64,000 bases of DNA, from NCBI RefSeq assembly GCF_020618415.1, contig NZ_CP085345.1, positions 2,170,001-2,234,000 on the forward strand. Reading direction: 5' to 3'. The DNA is from Cupriavidus sp. MP-37. Its GTDB lineage: Bacteria > Pseudomonadota > Gammaproteobacteria > Burkholderiales > Burkholderiaceae. Position numbers and translations under genes: made by a program. Under the pieces are notes generated by a model. That model was not told the origin of the DNA. It ran no database searches and saw only the letters and a program-made list of their open reading frames with translations. Of the stretch, positions 18,126 through 26,962 are shown in pieces; within the stretch, counting starts at the first letter, position 1; every line of letters begins with the position of its first letter.

Positions 18126-19025
18126 CTATTCGCGGCTCGGCACGTATGTTGACGACTGGCCGAAGATCCAGCTCAGTGCCAGGCCGGCGGCAAAGGCGTC
18201 CTTCTGGCGCACCAGCGGGCTGCTCTCGAAGCGGGCGCCGTCGAGCCGGTCGTAGCGGACGAAGGCGCCGAACCAGACATGGCGGAATCGCCTGGACAAC
18301 GAAGCCAGCGCCGTGCTGCCGGAATAGCCACCCTGGGCGATATAGGCCGGACGCGCGGCGGTCGCGAATTGTTCTTCGACCGAATAGAAATACTGGTTGT
18401 AACGCGCGGTCGAGAACAGCGGCCCCGCCATCAGGCCCAGGTTCCAGCCGGGCAGGCCGCCGACGTTGGCAACGTCGAGGTTCAGGTGCGGCGAGAAGAT
18501 CCAGCCAATCGCCTTGGGCGACGACTCCACCGTCACGGCCAGCCGCACCGGAAGGCGCAGGTCCAGCCTGGTCCGGTCCTCGGCGGACCGCCACAGCGTG
18601 AGCGCCAGCGAAGGACCGATCTCAACGGCGGTCTTGAGGTCGGGCATGCCGCGGCGTGCCTCATCCTCGCTGCTTTCGACCGGGAGCGAGATGCCGAGGC
18701 TGACATTGATCTCGATCCGGTCGCTGTCGAACAACTTGCCGCGCACCCCGTTGCGGTCTGCCCGCAAATGCTCGCCGCGGTAGACAAAGTAGGGCACCGG
18801 AAACAGCAGGTTGGCGCGTGCGTCCGAGCCGCGGTAGTGCGGCAGGGTAATGCCGCCGAGGCCCAGCCCGGCTTCCCACAACGGCCGCTCGATGTCGTCG
18901 AAATCCTGCGCCCCGCAGGTCATGGCGAATGCCGCGGCAATGGCCGGCAGCGCGCGGTAGCGCTTGCGCAACCTCGTCACTGGCAAGGCATGCCGTGGCC
19001 GGCTGGCGCAATGCCGGGTTCGCAT
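18126..19025 (-). CDS. MipA/OmpV family outer-membrane protein
   Basis: The start at 19025 (MRTRHCASRPRHALPVTRLR) gives 299 residues; the longer frame beyond it is the antisense of intergenic DNA. A long basic N-region precedes a hydrophobic signal core and a cleavage site near GAQDF. The body shows the MipA pattern: WEAGLGLGGITLPHYRGSDARANLLFPVPYFVYRGEHL near the N-terminus and aromatic C-terminal strands, ending WIFGQSSTYV. The family forms beta-barrels; MipA itself scaffolds murein hydrolase assembly, while others transport substrates or respond to antibiotics. It is convergent with the cupin gene. Confidence 0.88.
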   Translation of the reverse strand: MRTRHCASRPRHALPVTRLRKRYRALPAIAAAFAMTCGAQDFDDIERPLWEAGLGLGGITLPHYRGSDARANLLFPVPYFVYRGEHLRADRNGVRGKLFDSDRIEINVSLGISLPVESSEDEARRGMPDLKTAVEIGPSLALTLWRSAEDRTRLDLRLPVRLAVTVESSPKAIGWIFSPHLNLDVANVGGLPGWNLGLMAGPLFSTARYNQYFYSVEEQFATAARPAYIAQGGYSGSTALASLSRRFRHVWFGAFVRYDRLDGARFESSPLVRQKDAFAAGLALSWIFGQSSTYVPSRE

Positions 19026-19188
19026 GGCGTGGCTCCCTGGGAATTTCGTGGCGTGGCGGGAAAACAGCGGCAGGACGAAAACCAGGGAGAGTATAGCCAG
19101 AGAGTGGCTGCGCGCGTCTATCGGACGGAGCGTTTTCCGGGCGGCACCATACCAAGCTTGTTGGGCCGGATGCGGACCACAGGCAGCC

Positions 19189-20499
19189 TCACCCCCGTGA
19201 CCGATCCTTGACGAACAACGCCGTGACCATGCCAAGCACGCACAGCGCCACCACATAGTGCGCGGGCGCCAGCGGGTCGTTCTTCAGCATCAGCGTCACC
19301 ACCATCGGCGTCAGGCCGCCGAAAATCGCATAGGACACGTTATAGGAGAACGACAGCCCCGAGAACCGCACCTGCGCCGGGAACGCATTGACCAGCACGA
19401 ACGGCACCGCGCCGATGGTGCCGACCAGGAAGCCCGCCAGCGCATAGAGCGGCAGCAGCAGGTCGGGGCGGGTGAAGATGGTGGTATAGAACGCGTAGGC
19501 GCAGACTGCAAGCAGCAGGCCGCCGAAGAACAGCGTGCGGCGCGCGCCGATGCGGTCGGCCAGCGCGCCCGAGACGATGCAGCCGACCGTCAGGCACAGC
19601 GTGGCCACGCTGTTGGCGACCAGTGCGGTGCGCGCGTCGAAGCCATACAGCTTCTGCAGGAAGGTGGGCGTCATCAGGATCACCACCACGATGCCGGCCG
19701 ACAGCATCCAGGTCAGCAGCATCGATACCGCGACGCTGCCGCCGTGGTTGCGCATCACCGACTTCAGCGGCATCTCCGCCGCCAGCGCCTTGCGCTGCTG
19801 CAATTCGGCAAAGACCGGCGTCTCATGCAGCCAGCGGCGCAGGTACATCGAGGCGATGCCGAACACGCCGCCGATCAGGAACGGCACGCGCCAGCCGTAG
19901 TCGGTCAGCTCGGTCGGGGTGAACACGGTGTTGATGCCGGTTGCCACCAGCGAGCCGAGCAGGATGCCGGCGGTCAGCCCCGCGGTCAGCGTGCCGCAGG
20001 CATAGCCGACATGGCGCGCGGGAACGTGCTCGGAGACGAAGACCCAGGCGCCCGGCACTTCGCCGCCGACGGCCGCGCCTTGCAGGATGCGCAGCACCAG
20101 CAGCAGCACCGGCGCGGCCAGCCCGATCGACTGGTAGGTCGGCATCAGTCCCATCAGCAGCGTGGGCACGGACATCAGCAGGATCGACAGCGTGAACATC
20201 TTCTTGCGGCCGAGCAGGTCGCCGAAGTGCGCCATGATGATGCCGCCCAGCGGACGCGCCAGGTAACCGGCCGCGAAAATGCCGAAGGTCTGCAACTGGC
20301 GCAGCCAGTCCGGCACTGAAGGCGGAAAGAACAGCTGGCCGATCACCGTCGCGAAGAACACGAAGATGATGAAGTCGTAGAATTCGAGCGCGCCGCCCAG
20401 CGCGGCGAGGGAGAGGGTCTTGTAATCCTGGCCGGTGAGCGCGCGCGCGCCGGCGCGCGGCGTGCCGACACCCGCGGCGGTACTGCTGGTGGTAGACAT
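19189..20499 (-). CDS. MFS transporter, metabolite:H+ symporter (MHS) family
   Basis: The start at 20499 (MSTTSSTAAGVGTPRAG) gives 436 residues with 12 membrane helices. The MHS signatures are visible: GGALEFYDFIIFVFFATVIG in helix 1, RPLGGIIMAHFGDLLGRKKM between helices 2 and 3, and GGEVPGAWVFVSEHVPARHVG in helix 5. The group includes ProP, citrate and shikimate carriers; the substrate is not clear. An ATG at 20514 (MRVHSMSTT) is an alternative. It lies 163 bp downstream of the MipA start on the same strand and divergent from the DUF748 gene. Confidence 0.9.
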   Translation of the reverse strand: MSTTSSTAAGVGTPRAGARALTGQDYKTLSLAALGGALEFYDFIIFVFFATVIGQLFFPPSVPDWLRQLQTFGIFAAGYLARPLGGIIMAHFGDLLGRKKMFTLSILLMSVPTLLMGLMPTYQSIGLAAPVLLLVLRILQGAAVGGEVPGAWVFVSEHVPARHVGYACGTLTAGLTAGILLGSLVATGINTVFTPTELTDYGWRVPFLIGGVFGIASMYLRRWLHETPVFAELQQRKALAAEMPLKSVMRNHGGSVAVSMLLTWMLSAGIVVVILMTPTFLQKLYGFDARTALVANSVATLCLTVGCIVSGALADRIGARRTLFFGGLLLAVCAYAFYTTIFTRPDLLLPLYALAGFLVGTIGAVPFVLVNAFPAQVRFSGLSFSYNVSYAIFGGLTPMVVTLMLKNDPLAPAHYVVALCVLGMVTALFVKDRSRG

Positions 20500-20842
20500 G
20501 GAATGGACTCGCATGGAAGAGAACGCATGCGAAGCGCGCAGCACGGAATAACGTGATGGGTGTGGCCGGAGGGTACAGCGCAGGAGAGGCAGGCACGACG
20601 CGGCGGGTAAGCCACAGGCTTGCGACGGGACGCTTCGCAAAGGACGTAAAGATACCAGATCGGCGCATGCCCGTTGCGCGGTCAAGACCGGCGCGGTGCC
20701 AGCGTCGGTCACGCGCAGAGCCGCGCCCGGCCCAATTTCTTTGCTTTGTCCTTAACCGTTGCCATAATGTCGAAAAATGTGAAATCCGGGGCACAAAGCA
20801 GCGTGCAGCGCCGGATTGCGGGGTCGGAATTTCTGGAACGTC
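20500..20842. other. Divergent intergenic region between the MHS transporter and the DUF748 gene
   Basis: About 343 bp that should carry promoters for both genes. Apart from the promoter-like pair given separately (20741-20770), no repeats, ORFs or hairpins with support were found. Confidence 0.4.
20741..20770 (+). promoter_or_regulatory. Possible sigma-70 promoter for the DUF748 gene
   Basis: TTGCTT (20741-20746) and TAATGT (20765-20770) are separated by 18 bp and lie about 70 bp before the predicted start. The -10 box deviates from TATAAT. The call rests on match and spacing only. Confidence 0.35.
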
Positions 20843-23800
20843 ATGGCATTCAAGCAATCCATCCAGGCGGCAGCCACGGTGGCTGCCACGCCGCGCGGCC
20901 GGCTGGCCGTGCGCATTGCGGGCGGCGTGGCGGCGGCGCTGGCGGTGTTCGGGCTGGCCGGGTATTTCGGCGGCCCGCCGCTGATCAAATACCTGGTCGA
21001 GAAGAACGCGACCGAGGCGCTCGGCCGCAAGGTCACGCTGGGGCAGGCGCAGGTGCGTCCGTTCGAACTGGCGGCCACGCTGACCGACCTGACCATTTAC
21101 GAGCGCGACGGCAAGACGCCGGCGCTGACGCTGGGCGAGGCGCAGGCCAATACCTCGCTGGCCTCGCTCTGGCACCTGGCGCCGGTGGTGGACAACCTGC
21201 ATGTCGACCGCCTGGCCGTGCACGTGGTGCGCGGTGCCGACGGCCGCATGAGCTTTGCCGATGTGCAGGAGAAGTTCGCGGCGCTGCCGCCCAAGCCGGC
21301 CGATGCCGAGCCGGCGCGCTTCTCGGTGAACAACATCGCGGTAACGGGCAGCAGCCTGCGCTATGACGACAAGCTGCTCGACACCACGCTGCGCGTCGAC
21401 AACCTGACGCTGACGCTGCCGTTCCTGTCCAACCTGCCGCACGACGTCGAGATCGTGACCCGCCCCACGCTGAGCGCCCAGGTCAACGGCACGCCGCTGG
21501 CGCTGGACGGCGAGGTGCTGCCCTTTGCCGATTCGCGCCAGACCCGGCTCAACGTCAACCTGGACGGGCTCGAGGTGGCGCGGATGATGGCGTTCGCGCC
21601 GGCTTTGCGCGATGCCGAGGTCAAGGCCGGCAAGCTCGATACGCGCCTGACGGTGGCGTTCCGCCAGCAGAAGGACACGCAGGAGATGGTGGTGATGGGC
21701 ACCGCCGCGCTGCGCGAGGCCGACGTGCGCACGCGCGCCGGCCAGCCGCTGATCCGCAGCGGCAAGCTGGCAGTCGATATCGCCAGGCTGGAGCCGCTGG
21801 CGCATCGCGCGCAGCTGCGCAGCGTCGAAATCGAAGGGCTGGCGGTGGAGGCGGCGCGGCGCGCGGACGGCTCGCTGAACCTGGCCACGGCTTTCCTGCC
21901 GCAGGCGGTGAGCCGGTCCACCGATGGCGTGGCGCCGGCACCCGCGCCGGCGTCGGCCCCGGCTGCCGCTTCGGCTACACCGGCCACACCGGCCGCCCCC
22001 GCCGCCCCTGGAACGGCCGCGCCCAAGGAGGTGCCGTGGCGCTATGCGGTCGACCGCATCGTCATCAGGCAGGCGCGGCTGGGCTTCGAGGACGCGCTGG
22101 CGCCATCGGGGCCGGGCAAGCTCGCGCTCGGGCCGCTCGATGCCGAGGTCAAGGGCTTTGCCGGCACCGACGGCGACAAGCCCGTGCGCGTCGAGGCCAC
22201 GCTGACGGTGGCCGAGGGCCAGACCCTGCACCACACCGGCGACTTGCTGCTGCGCGACGGCTCGATGGCCGGCACGCTGGAAACCACCGGGCTGCGGCCG
22301 CAGGGGTTTGCCGCCTGGTGGCCGCGCGAGCTGCGCAGCCAGTTCGGCACCACCGCGGTCAATGCGGAACTGCATTACCGCATGGCGTGGGGCACGCCGC
22401 AGTTCCAGTTCGTGCTGGAAAAATCGCGCCTGGAACTGGCGCCGCTGTATGTCGCCACGCGCGAGCCGGTAGTGATGCCGGCGGCCGCCGCAGCGCGCGG
22501 CAGCGAAGCCAAGGCGCAGGCCGGAGACCGGCCGCGAGGCGCCGCCCGCCGTGCGCGCGAGCACGCCGGCGATCGCAGCGGGGACAGAGATGGTGCCGGG
22601 GCGCCGCTGCTGCAGGCCCAGAAGCTGGTGCTGGACGAGATCCAGTTCGACCTCGCCAAACAGACCTTTGCCAGCAGCCAGGTCACGCTGGCGCAGCCGC
22701 AGATCGCCGCCACGCGTGACCATCGCGGCGAGTTGATCGAGCTGGCGCGGCTGTGGGCGAGCGAATCCGCGCAGCAGGCGCGCGCCGCGCCGCGGCGCGC
22801 GGCGCCGGCCAGCACCAACGGCGCCAATGCGGCTGCCAGCGGCGGCGGCTGGAAGGCCAATATCGGCAAGGTCGTGGTGGAAGGCGGCAGCGCCCGCCTG
22901 GCGGACTACCAGCCGGCCCAGGCCAACCGTGGCCGGCCGGTGATCCACCAGTTCCGCAATATCGGGCTGACCACCGGCGCGGTGGCCTGGCCGCTGACGC
23001 CGGCGGCGGTGCCGCTCAAGCTGCATGCCGAAACCGGCCGCCGTGGCGTGATCGGCGTCGATGGCACGGTGCTGCCGGCGCTGCCGGCCAGCCGTCTGCA
23101 GCTGGACCTGCGCCAGGTCGACGTGAGCCCGCTGCAGCCTTACCTGGCGGACCGCTTCAATGCCGCGCTGCGCAGCGGCACGCTCACGGTCAAGGGCAGG
23201 CTCAATGTCGATGCGCCCACCGGCAAGCCGCTTGCCGCGCAATTCAACGGCAACGTGCAGACCGGCAACGTGCGCACGGTGGACCGCGTCAGCGGCGACG
23301 ACTTCCTGCGCTGGCGCTCGCTGGCGGTGTCGGGCATCGACTTCGCGATGGACGAGAGCAAGGGGCCGATGCGCGTGAGCCTTGGCAAAATCGCGCTGTC
23401 CGACTTCTACGCCCGCGTGATCCTGAACGCCAACGGCCGCCTGAACCTGCAGGACGTGCTGGCCGGCGGCGCCGAGAAGGGCGAGGCCGCCCCCTCCACC
23501 AGCCTGACCCAGGCCAACCCGGCCTCGGCGCCTGCCTCGGCGTCGGCCGCGCCGGTGCAGGCCGGCGACACGCGCACGGCCCAGGTCGAGCAGAAGCCGG
23601 GCGGGCCCAAGCCGCAGATCCGCATCGGCGGGGTCTCGGTCGACAAGGGCAACATCAATTTCTCGGACTTCTTCGTCAAGCCCAACTACACCGCCAACCT
23701 GACCGGCATGAAGGGCTCGGTGTCCAAGGTGTCGTCGGGTGATCCCACCCCGGCCGACCTGGTGCTGGACGGCCGCATCGACGACGACGCGCCGGTCAAT

Positions 23801-24838
23801 ATCAGCGGCAAGCTCAACCCGCTGGGCGAGCAGCTGTACCTCGATATTGCCGCCAAGGCCGCGGGAGTCGAGCTGACGCGGCTCACCCCCTATGCCGCCA
23901 AGTACGCGGGCTACCCCATCACCAAGGGCAAGCTGACCGTCGACGTGGCCTACAAGATCGAGAACGGCAAGCTCGATGCGCGCAACCACCTGTTCCTCGA
24001 CCAGCTGACCTTCGGCGAGCGTGTCGACAGCCCCGATGCGACCAAGCTGCCGGTGCTGCTGGCGGTGTCGCTGCTCAAGGACCGCAACGGCGTGATCGAC
24101 GTGAACCTGCCGGTGTCGGGCTCGCTGTCGGATCCCGAGTTCAGCATCGGCGGCGTGATCGTGCGCGTGATCGTCAACCTGCTGACCAAGGCGATCACCT
24201 CGCCGTTCTCGCTGATCGCCTCGGCCTTCGGCGGCAGCGGCGAGGAGCTGGGCTATGTCGAGTTCGCGCCCGGCACCGCCACGCTGACGCCGGCGGCGAA
24301 GGACAAGATCGCCAAGCTGGGCCAGGCGCTCAATGACCGGCCTTCGCTGCGCCTGGAAATCAGCGGCCGCATCGATCCCGCCACGGATGAGGCCGGCGCC
24401 CGCCGCGCCTGGCTGGATGCACGCGTGGCCGAGCAGAAGCGCCGCGAGCTGCGCGACAACGCCAAGGCCGGGGCCGAGGCCGGCGACGACGAAGCCGGCG
24501 AGCAGGGCGCCGAGATCAAGGTATCGAAGGCCGAGTACCCGAAATACCTGGAGCAGGTCTACAAGCGCACGTCGATGAAAAAGCCGCGCAACTTCGTCGG
24601 CTTTGCCAAGACCCTGCCGCCCGAGGAGATGGAAAAGCTGCTGATGGCCAACGCCACCGTGACCGAGGCCGACCTGAAGCGCCTGGCCGAGCAGCGCGCA
24701 CTGGTGGTCAAGCAGGCGCTCGAGCGCGAAGGCAAGGTGCCGGAAAGCCGGCTGTTCCTGACCGCGCCCAAGCTCAGCGCCGAGGGCCTCAAGGACAAGG
24801 GCACGCCCAACCGCGTGGACTTTTCTATCCGCGGCTAG
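20843..24838 (+). CDS. Large AsmA-like DUF748 protein
   Basis: A 1331-residue protein starting MAFKQSIQAAATVAATPRG, with one N-terminal membrane helix (about 27-45) and a long periplasmic body of repeated beta-rich segments of the AsmA/DUF748 type. Members of the AsmA superfamily are thought to bridge inner and outer membranes and move phospholipids; this is inference for DUF748. Low-complexity linkers rich in Ala/Pro (about 370-395) and a highly charged Arg/Asp segment (about 546-590) divide the repeats. The C-terminus has the family block ELGYVEFAPGTATLTPAAKD and a charged tail. Rubredoxin follows after ~120 bp. Confidence 0.85.
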   Translation: MAFKQSIQAAATVAATPRGRLAVRIAGGVAAALAVFGLAGYFGGPPLIKYLVEKNATEALGRKVTLGQAQVRPFELAATLTDLTIYERDGKTPALTLGEAQANTSLASLWHLAPVVDNLHVDRLAVHVVRGADGRMSFADVQEKFAALPPKPADAEPARFSVNNIAVTGSSLRYDDKLLDTTLRVDNLTLTLPFLSNLPHDVEIVTRPTLSAQVNGTPLALDGEVLPFADSRQTRLNVNLDGLEVARMMAFAPALRDAEVKAGKLDTRLTVAFRQQKDTQEMVVMGTAALREADVRTRAGQPLIRSGKLAVDIARLEPLAHRAQLRSVEIEGLAVEAARRADGSLNLATAFLPQAVSRSTDGVAPAPAPASAPAAASATPATPAAPAAPGTAAPKEVPWRYAVDRIVIRQARLGFEDALAPSGPGKLALGPLDAEVKGFAGTDGDKPVRVEATLTVAEGQTLHHTGDLLLRDGSMAGTLETTGLRPQGFAAWWPRELRSQFGTTAVNAELHYRMAWGTPQFQFVLEKSRLELAPLYVATREPVVMPAAAAARGSEAKAQAGDRPRGAARRAREHAGDRSGDRDGAGAPLLQAQKLVLDEIQFDLAKQTFASSQVTLAQPQIAATRDHRGELIELARLWASESAQQARAAPRRAAPASTNGANAAASGGGWKANIGKVVVEGGSARLADYQPAQANRGRPVIHQFRNIGLTTGAVAWPLTPAAVPLKLHAETGRRGVIGVDGTVLPALPASRLQLDLRQVDVSPLQPYLADRFNAALRSGTLTVKGRLNVDAPTGKPLAAQFNGNVQTGNVRTVDRVSGDDFLRWRSLAVSGIDFAMDESKGPMRVSLGKIALSDFYARVILNANGRLNLQDVLAGGAEKGEAAPSTSLTQANPASAPASASAAPVQAGDTRTAQVEQKPGGPKPQIRIGGVSVDKGNINFSDFFVKPNYTANLTGMKGSVSKVSSGDPTPADLVLDGRIDDDAPVNISGKLNPLGEQLYLDIAAKAAGVELTRLTPYAAKYAGYPITKGKLTVDVAYKIENGKLDARNHLFLDQLTFGERVDSPDATKLPVLLAVSLLKDRNGVIDVNLPVSGSLSDPEFSIGGVIVRVIVNLLTKAITSPFSLIASAFGGSGEELGYVEFAPGTATLTPAAKDKIAKLGQALNDRPSLRLEISGRIDPATDEAGARRAWLDARVAEQKRRELRDNAKAGAEAGDDEAGEQGAEIKVSKAEYPKYLEQVYKRTSMKKPRNFVGFAKTLPPEEMEKLLMANATVTEADLKRLAEQRALVVKQALEREGKVPESRLFLTAPKLSAEGLKDKGTPNRVDFSIRG

Positions 24839-24960
24839 CCCGGGTGGCGGTGCCGCAACCGGCGGCGCCGCCACGGGGCCCTGCACCGAAAACCGGTATG
24901 ATTCGGCCCGGACAATCCGTTCCATCGCCGAATCAGGAGTGAATTTTGCAGCAGGAGCCA

Positions 24961-25143
24961 ATGGAAGCCGCCGTCGCCTACAAGACGTGGGTGTGCGTGA
25001 TCTGCGGCTGGGTGTACGACGAAGAGCAGGGCTGGCCGGAAGACGGCATCGCCCCCGGCACGCGCTGGGAGGACATCCCCGATGACTGGCGCTGCCCGGA
25101 ATGCGACGTCGGCAAGGGCGAATTCGCGATGATCGAGCTGTAA
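24961..25143 (+). CDS. Rubredoxin
   Basis: A 60-residue protein starting MEAAVAYKTWVCVICGWVYD. Both iron-binding pairs are present: CVICG and CPECD, with the aromatic core W-Y-W of rubredoxins. It is a one-electron carrier with a single Fe(SCys)4 centre. The ATG at 24961 has a GCAGGAG site; a TTG at 24946 also has AGGAGTGA ahead of it and would add five residues. No alkane hydroxylase or rubredoxin reductase is adjacent, so its partner is not visible here. Confidence 0.95.
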   Translation: MEAAVAYKTWVCVICGWVYDEEQGWPEDGIAPGTRWEDIPDDWRCPECDVGKGEFAMIEL

Positions 25144-25479
25144 CGGCGCACGCACTTCTCCGTTGGTTTCTCTTCTGGCGGGCTCACCCCTGAGCCTGGG
25201 CCACCATAGCCGCAAGCAGCACGTTGGCACTCGCCTTCGGGAGACGCTCGCCACCTCAGCGCTACGCGCGCGACCGGTGGGAATACCGTCGGCTTCGGTA
25301 CTGACCCACATCCAGCCGCCGCTCTCCGTTGCCGTCCTTGCCCGCCGTCGCGCGCCTTGCCCGGCAGGCGGCCTGCCGATGTGCTGTCATCCGCGCCATC
25401 CTCCACGCCTCATGATCGCTACCCGGTAACACTCCGGGGGAAGCTCACAAAGGCAGGATCGCAAAGCTCCTCACAAAGC

Positions 25480-25498
25480 GGCTAGTGGCGCACTAGCC
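25480..25498. repeat. Perfect inverted repeat (8-bp arms, 3-nt centre)
   Basis: Arms GGCTAGTG and CACTAGCC are separated by GCG. It lies about 170 bp upstream of the porin. A regulator binding site is possible; nothing nearby identifies the protein. Confidence 0.5.
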
Positions 25499-25593
25499 CG
25501 ACTTGATCCCCATCCGTCCCTCTCGGCGTAGTCGCAAAAACGCACATCGGGGAAAACACTGGCTTCCCCTGTGGGCCTTCGTTGGCTAAATTA

Positions 25594-25607
25594 GTTAAAC
25601 GATTTCC
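25594..25607. promoter_or_regulatory. Imperfect LacI-type operator upstream of the porin
   Basis: GTTAAACGATTTCC matches the perfect palindrome at 26877-26890 in 11 of 14 positions, including the whole left half site. It lies 72 bp before the porin start, a position suited to repression. The island's own LacI regulator is the likely binder, by inference. Confidence 0.45.
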
Positions 25608-25665
25608 AAAGAGAAAGCCTCAGCAAGACCGAGGAAATTAGCCAACCTGAAAGAGGTGAGGGGAG

Positions 25666-26790
25666 ATGAAAGGTAAATGTTTAACCGGCTTGGCTGCAAT
25701 GGGCGTCGCCCTGAGCGTGCAAGCCCAGTCTAATGTGACGGTGTGGGGCCGCGTCGGTGGCGGGGTGGAGTACCTCAGCGGCATCAAGACCGGTCCGAAT
25801 ACCACGGGATCGCGAGTGGCGGAAGGCAGCCACTGGGGGACAAGCATCTGGGGCATACGCGGCAGCGAAGACCTGGGCAATGGCAATCAGGCACTTTTCT
25901 CGCTGGAAGGCGCGTTCGCTTCTGACACCGGTACCCAGGGGGGCGGAAAGCTGTTTCAGCGTGCGGCCTGGGTCGGGCTCAAGAATGAAAAGGCTGGCTT
26001 CCTGCGACTGGGCCAGGGAAATTTCATCAACAACTATATTTGGGGCTACGATCCCTTCTTGCTGGAGGACTATTCAGCTTCCACGTTCACCAACTATCGC
26101 AACGGCGTGAAGCTGGCGAATGGCATTCGCTATGAGGCACCATCGTTTGGCGGTCTGGAGTTCGCCGCACAGTTGAACCTGGGCGAGGGTCTGAATGGCT
26201 TCCGCTCGGGGCCTGCCGACCCGGTCGTGCAAAACGGCATGGCCTGGGGCGCAACGATTGCCTACCGGCAGCCGACTTGGGAAGTTCGTGCCATCTACAA
26301 CGAGCTCAACAACAAGGACGGCAAGATGGACAACCTGTTCATCGCGTCTCGCGAGCTCTTCCTCGGAGGCAAGGCCCGATTTGGCCGGGCATTGGTACAG
26401 GCCGCCTGGGTCCATTACACCGCGCCTGATACTGCCGCAGGCTTGTCGAACCGTGCCGATCATCTGTGGGCGGGCCTGACCTACGATGTGACGCCGCGCT
26501 TCCATGCGCAAAGCGCCATCTATTCGATGAAGGTTGGCAAGGGCAGCTGGACATCCGACCATGATGGTGAAGGTCGCGGCACGATGCTGGCAATCGGCGC
26601 CATGTATGACCTGTCCAAGCGCACTTTCCTCTATGCGAACGTCGCCCACGTGTGGAACAGCGCCAATGCCAACTTCTCTGTGCGCCCCACGGCGCCAGGG
26701 TATGGGAATCCGATCACTGGCAACAGCACAAGAACGTTGCCGGGCCGTGGGCAGACGGGCGCCTTCGCGGGCGTCATGCACAACTTCTGA
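25666..26790 (+). CDS. Gram-negative porin (Burkholderiales OmpC-like type)
   Basis: A 374-residue protein with a signal peptide (MKGKCLTGLAAMGVALSVQAQ) followed by NVTVWGRVGGGVEYL, the usual first strand of 16-stranded beta-proteobacterial porins. Other features are RGSEDLGNGNQALFSLEGAF, the L3-like segment and a terminal Phe in GVMHNF, which is the outer-membrane assembly signal. It would admit sugars or sugar acids through the outer membrane for the ABC transporter downstream. A GAGGTGAGGGGAG site precedes the ATG. It opens the catabolic island. Confidence 0.93.
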   Translation: MKGKCLTGLAAMGVALSVQAQSNVTVWGRVGGGVEYLSGIKTGPNTTGSRVAEGSHWGTSIWGIRGSEDLGNGNQALFSLEGAFASDTGTQGGGKLFQRAAWVGLKNEKAGFLRLGQGNFINNYIWGYDPFLLEDYSASTFTNYRNGVKLANGIRYEAPSFGGLEFAAQLNLGEGLNGFRSGPADPVVQNGMAWGATIAYRQPTWEVRAIYNELNNKDGKMDNLFIASRELFLGGKARFGRALVQAAWVHYTAPDTAAGLSNRADHLWAGLTYDVTPRFHAQSAIYSMKVGKGSWTSDHDGEGRGTMLAIGAMYDLSKRTFLYANVAHVWNSANANFSVRPTAPGYGNPITGNSTRTLPGRGQTGAFAGVMHNF

Positions 26791-26876
26791 ATCCCGATCA
26801 TGCAAGCCAAAGGGGGTAAACACTTAGCCTGGAGAACTCTCCAAAGCCCTTCGACCGTATATCATTCGCTCATCAG

Positions 26877-26890
26877 GTTAAACGTTTAAC
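26877..26890. promoter_or_regulatory. Perfect palindromic LacI-type operator
   Basis: GTTAAACGTTTAAC is a perfect 14-bp palindrome with a central CG, the hallmark of GalR/LacI-family operators. It lies 73 bp before the binding-protein start. The LacI gene at 35728 in the same cluster is the obvious candidate regulator. The flanking bases (GG on the left, AAAAA on the right) are not symmetric. Confidence 0.75.
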
Positions 26891-26962
26891 AAAAATTTTC
26901 GAGCGAACCGGGACAGGCCTGTCTGGCTGTCCCGCCAGTTCGCCGCATCTGTGGAGGAAGAC

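Larger units (their letters stand above)
25144..25665. other. 520-bp region before the sugar island
   Basis: No supported gene. The stretch contains a perfect 8-bp inverted repeat (GGCTAGTG at 25480 and CACTAGCC at 25491, 3-nt centre), a GGGGAA/TTCCCC hairpin (25549-25569), and a weak LacI-operator-like site at 25594. No T-tract follows either hairpin, so they are more likely operator or RNA elements than terminators. It marks the left border of the catabolic island. Confidence 0.4.

Noticed and set aside
19823..24961. A 1712-codon open frame on the minus strand
   Set aside because: It is antisense to the DUF748 gene and runs into another frame of the MHS transporter. Its residues are low complexity (His, Arg, Gln) and caused by high GC3.
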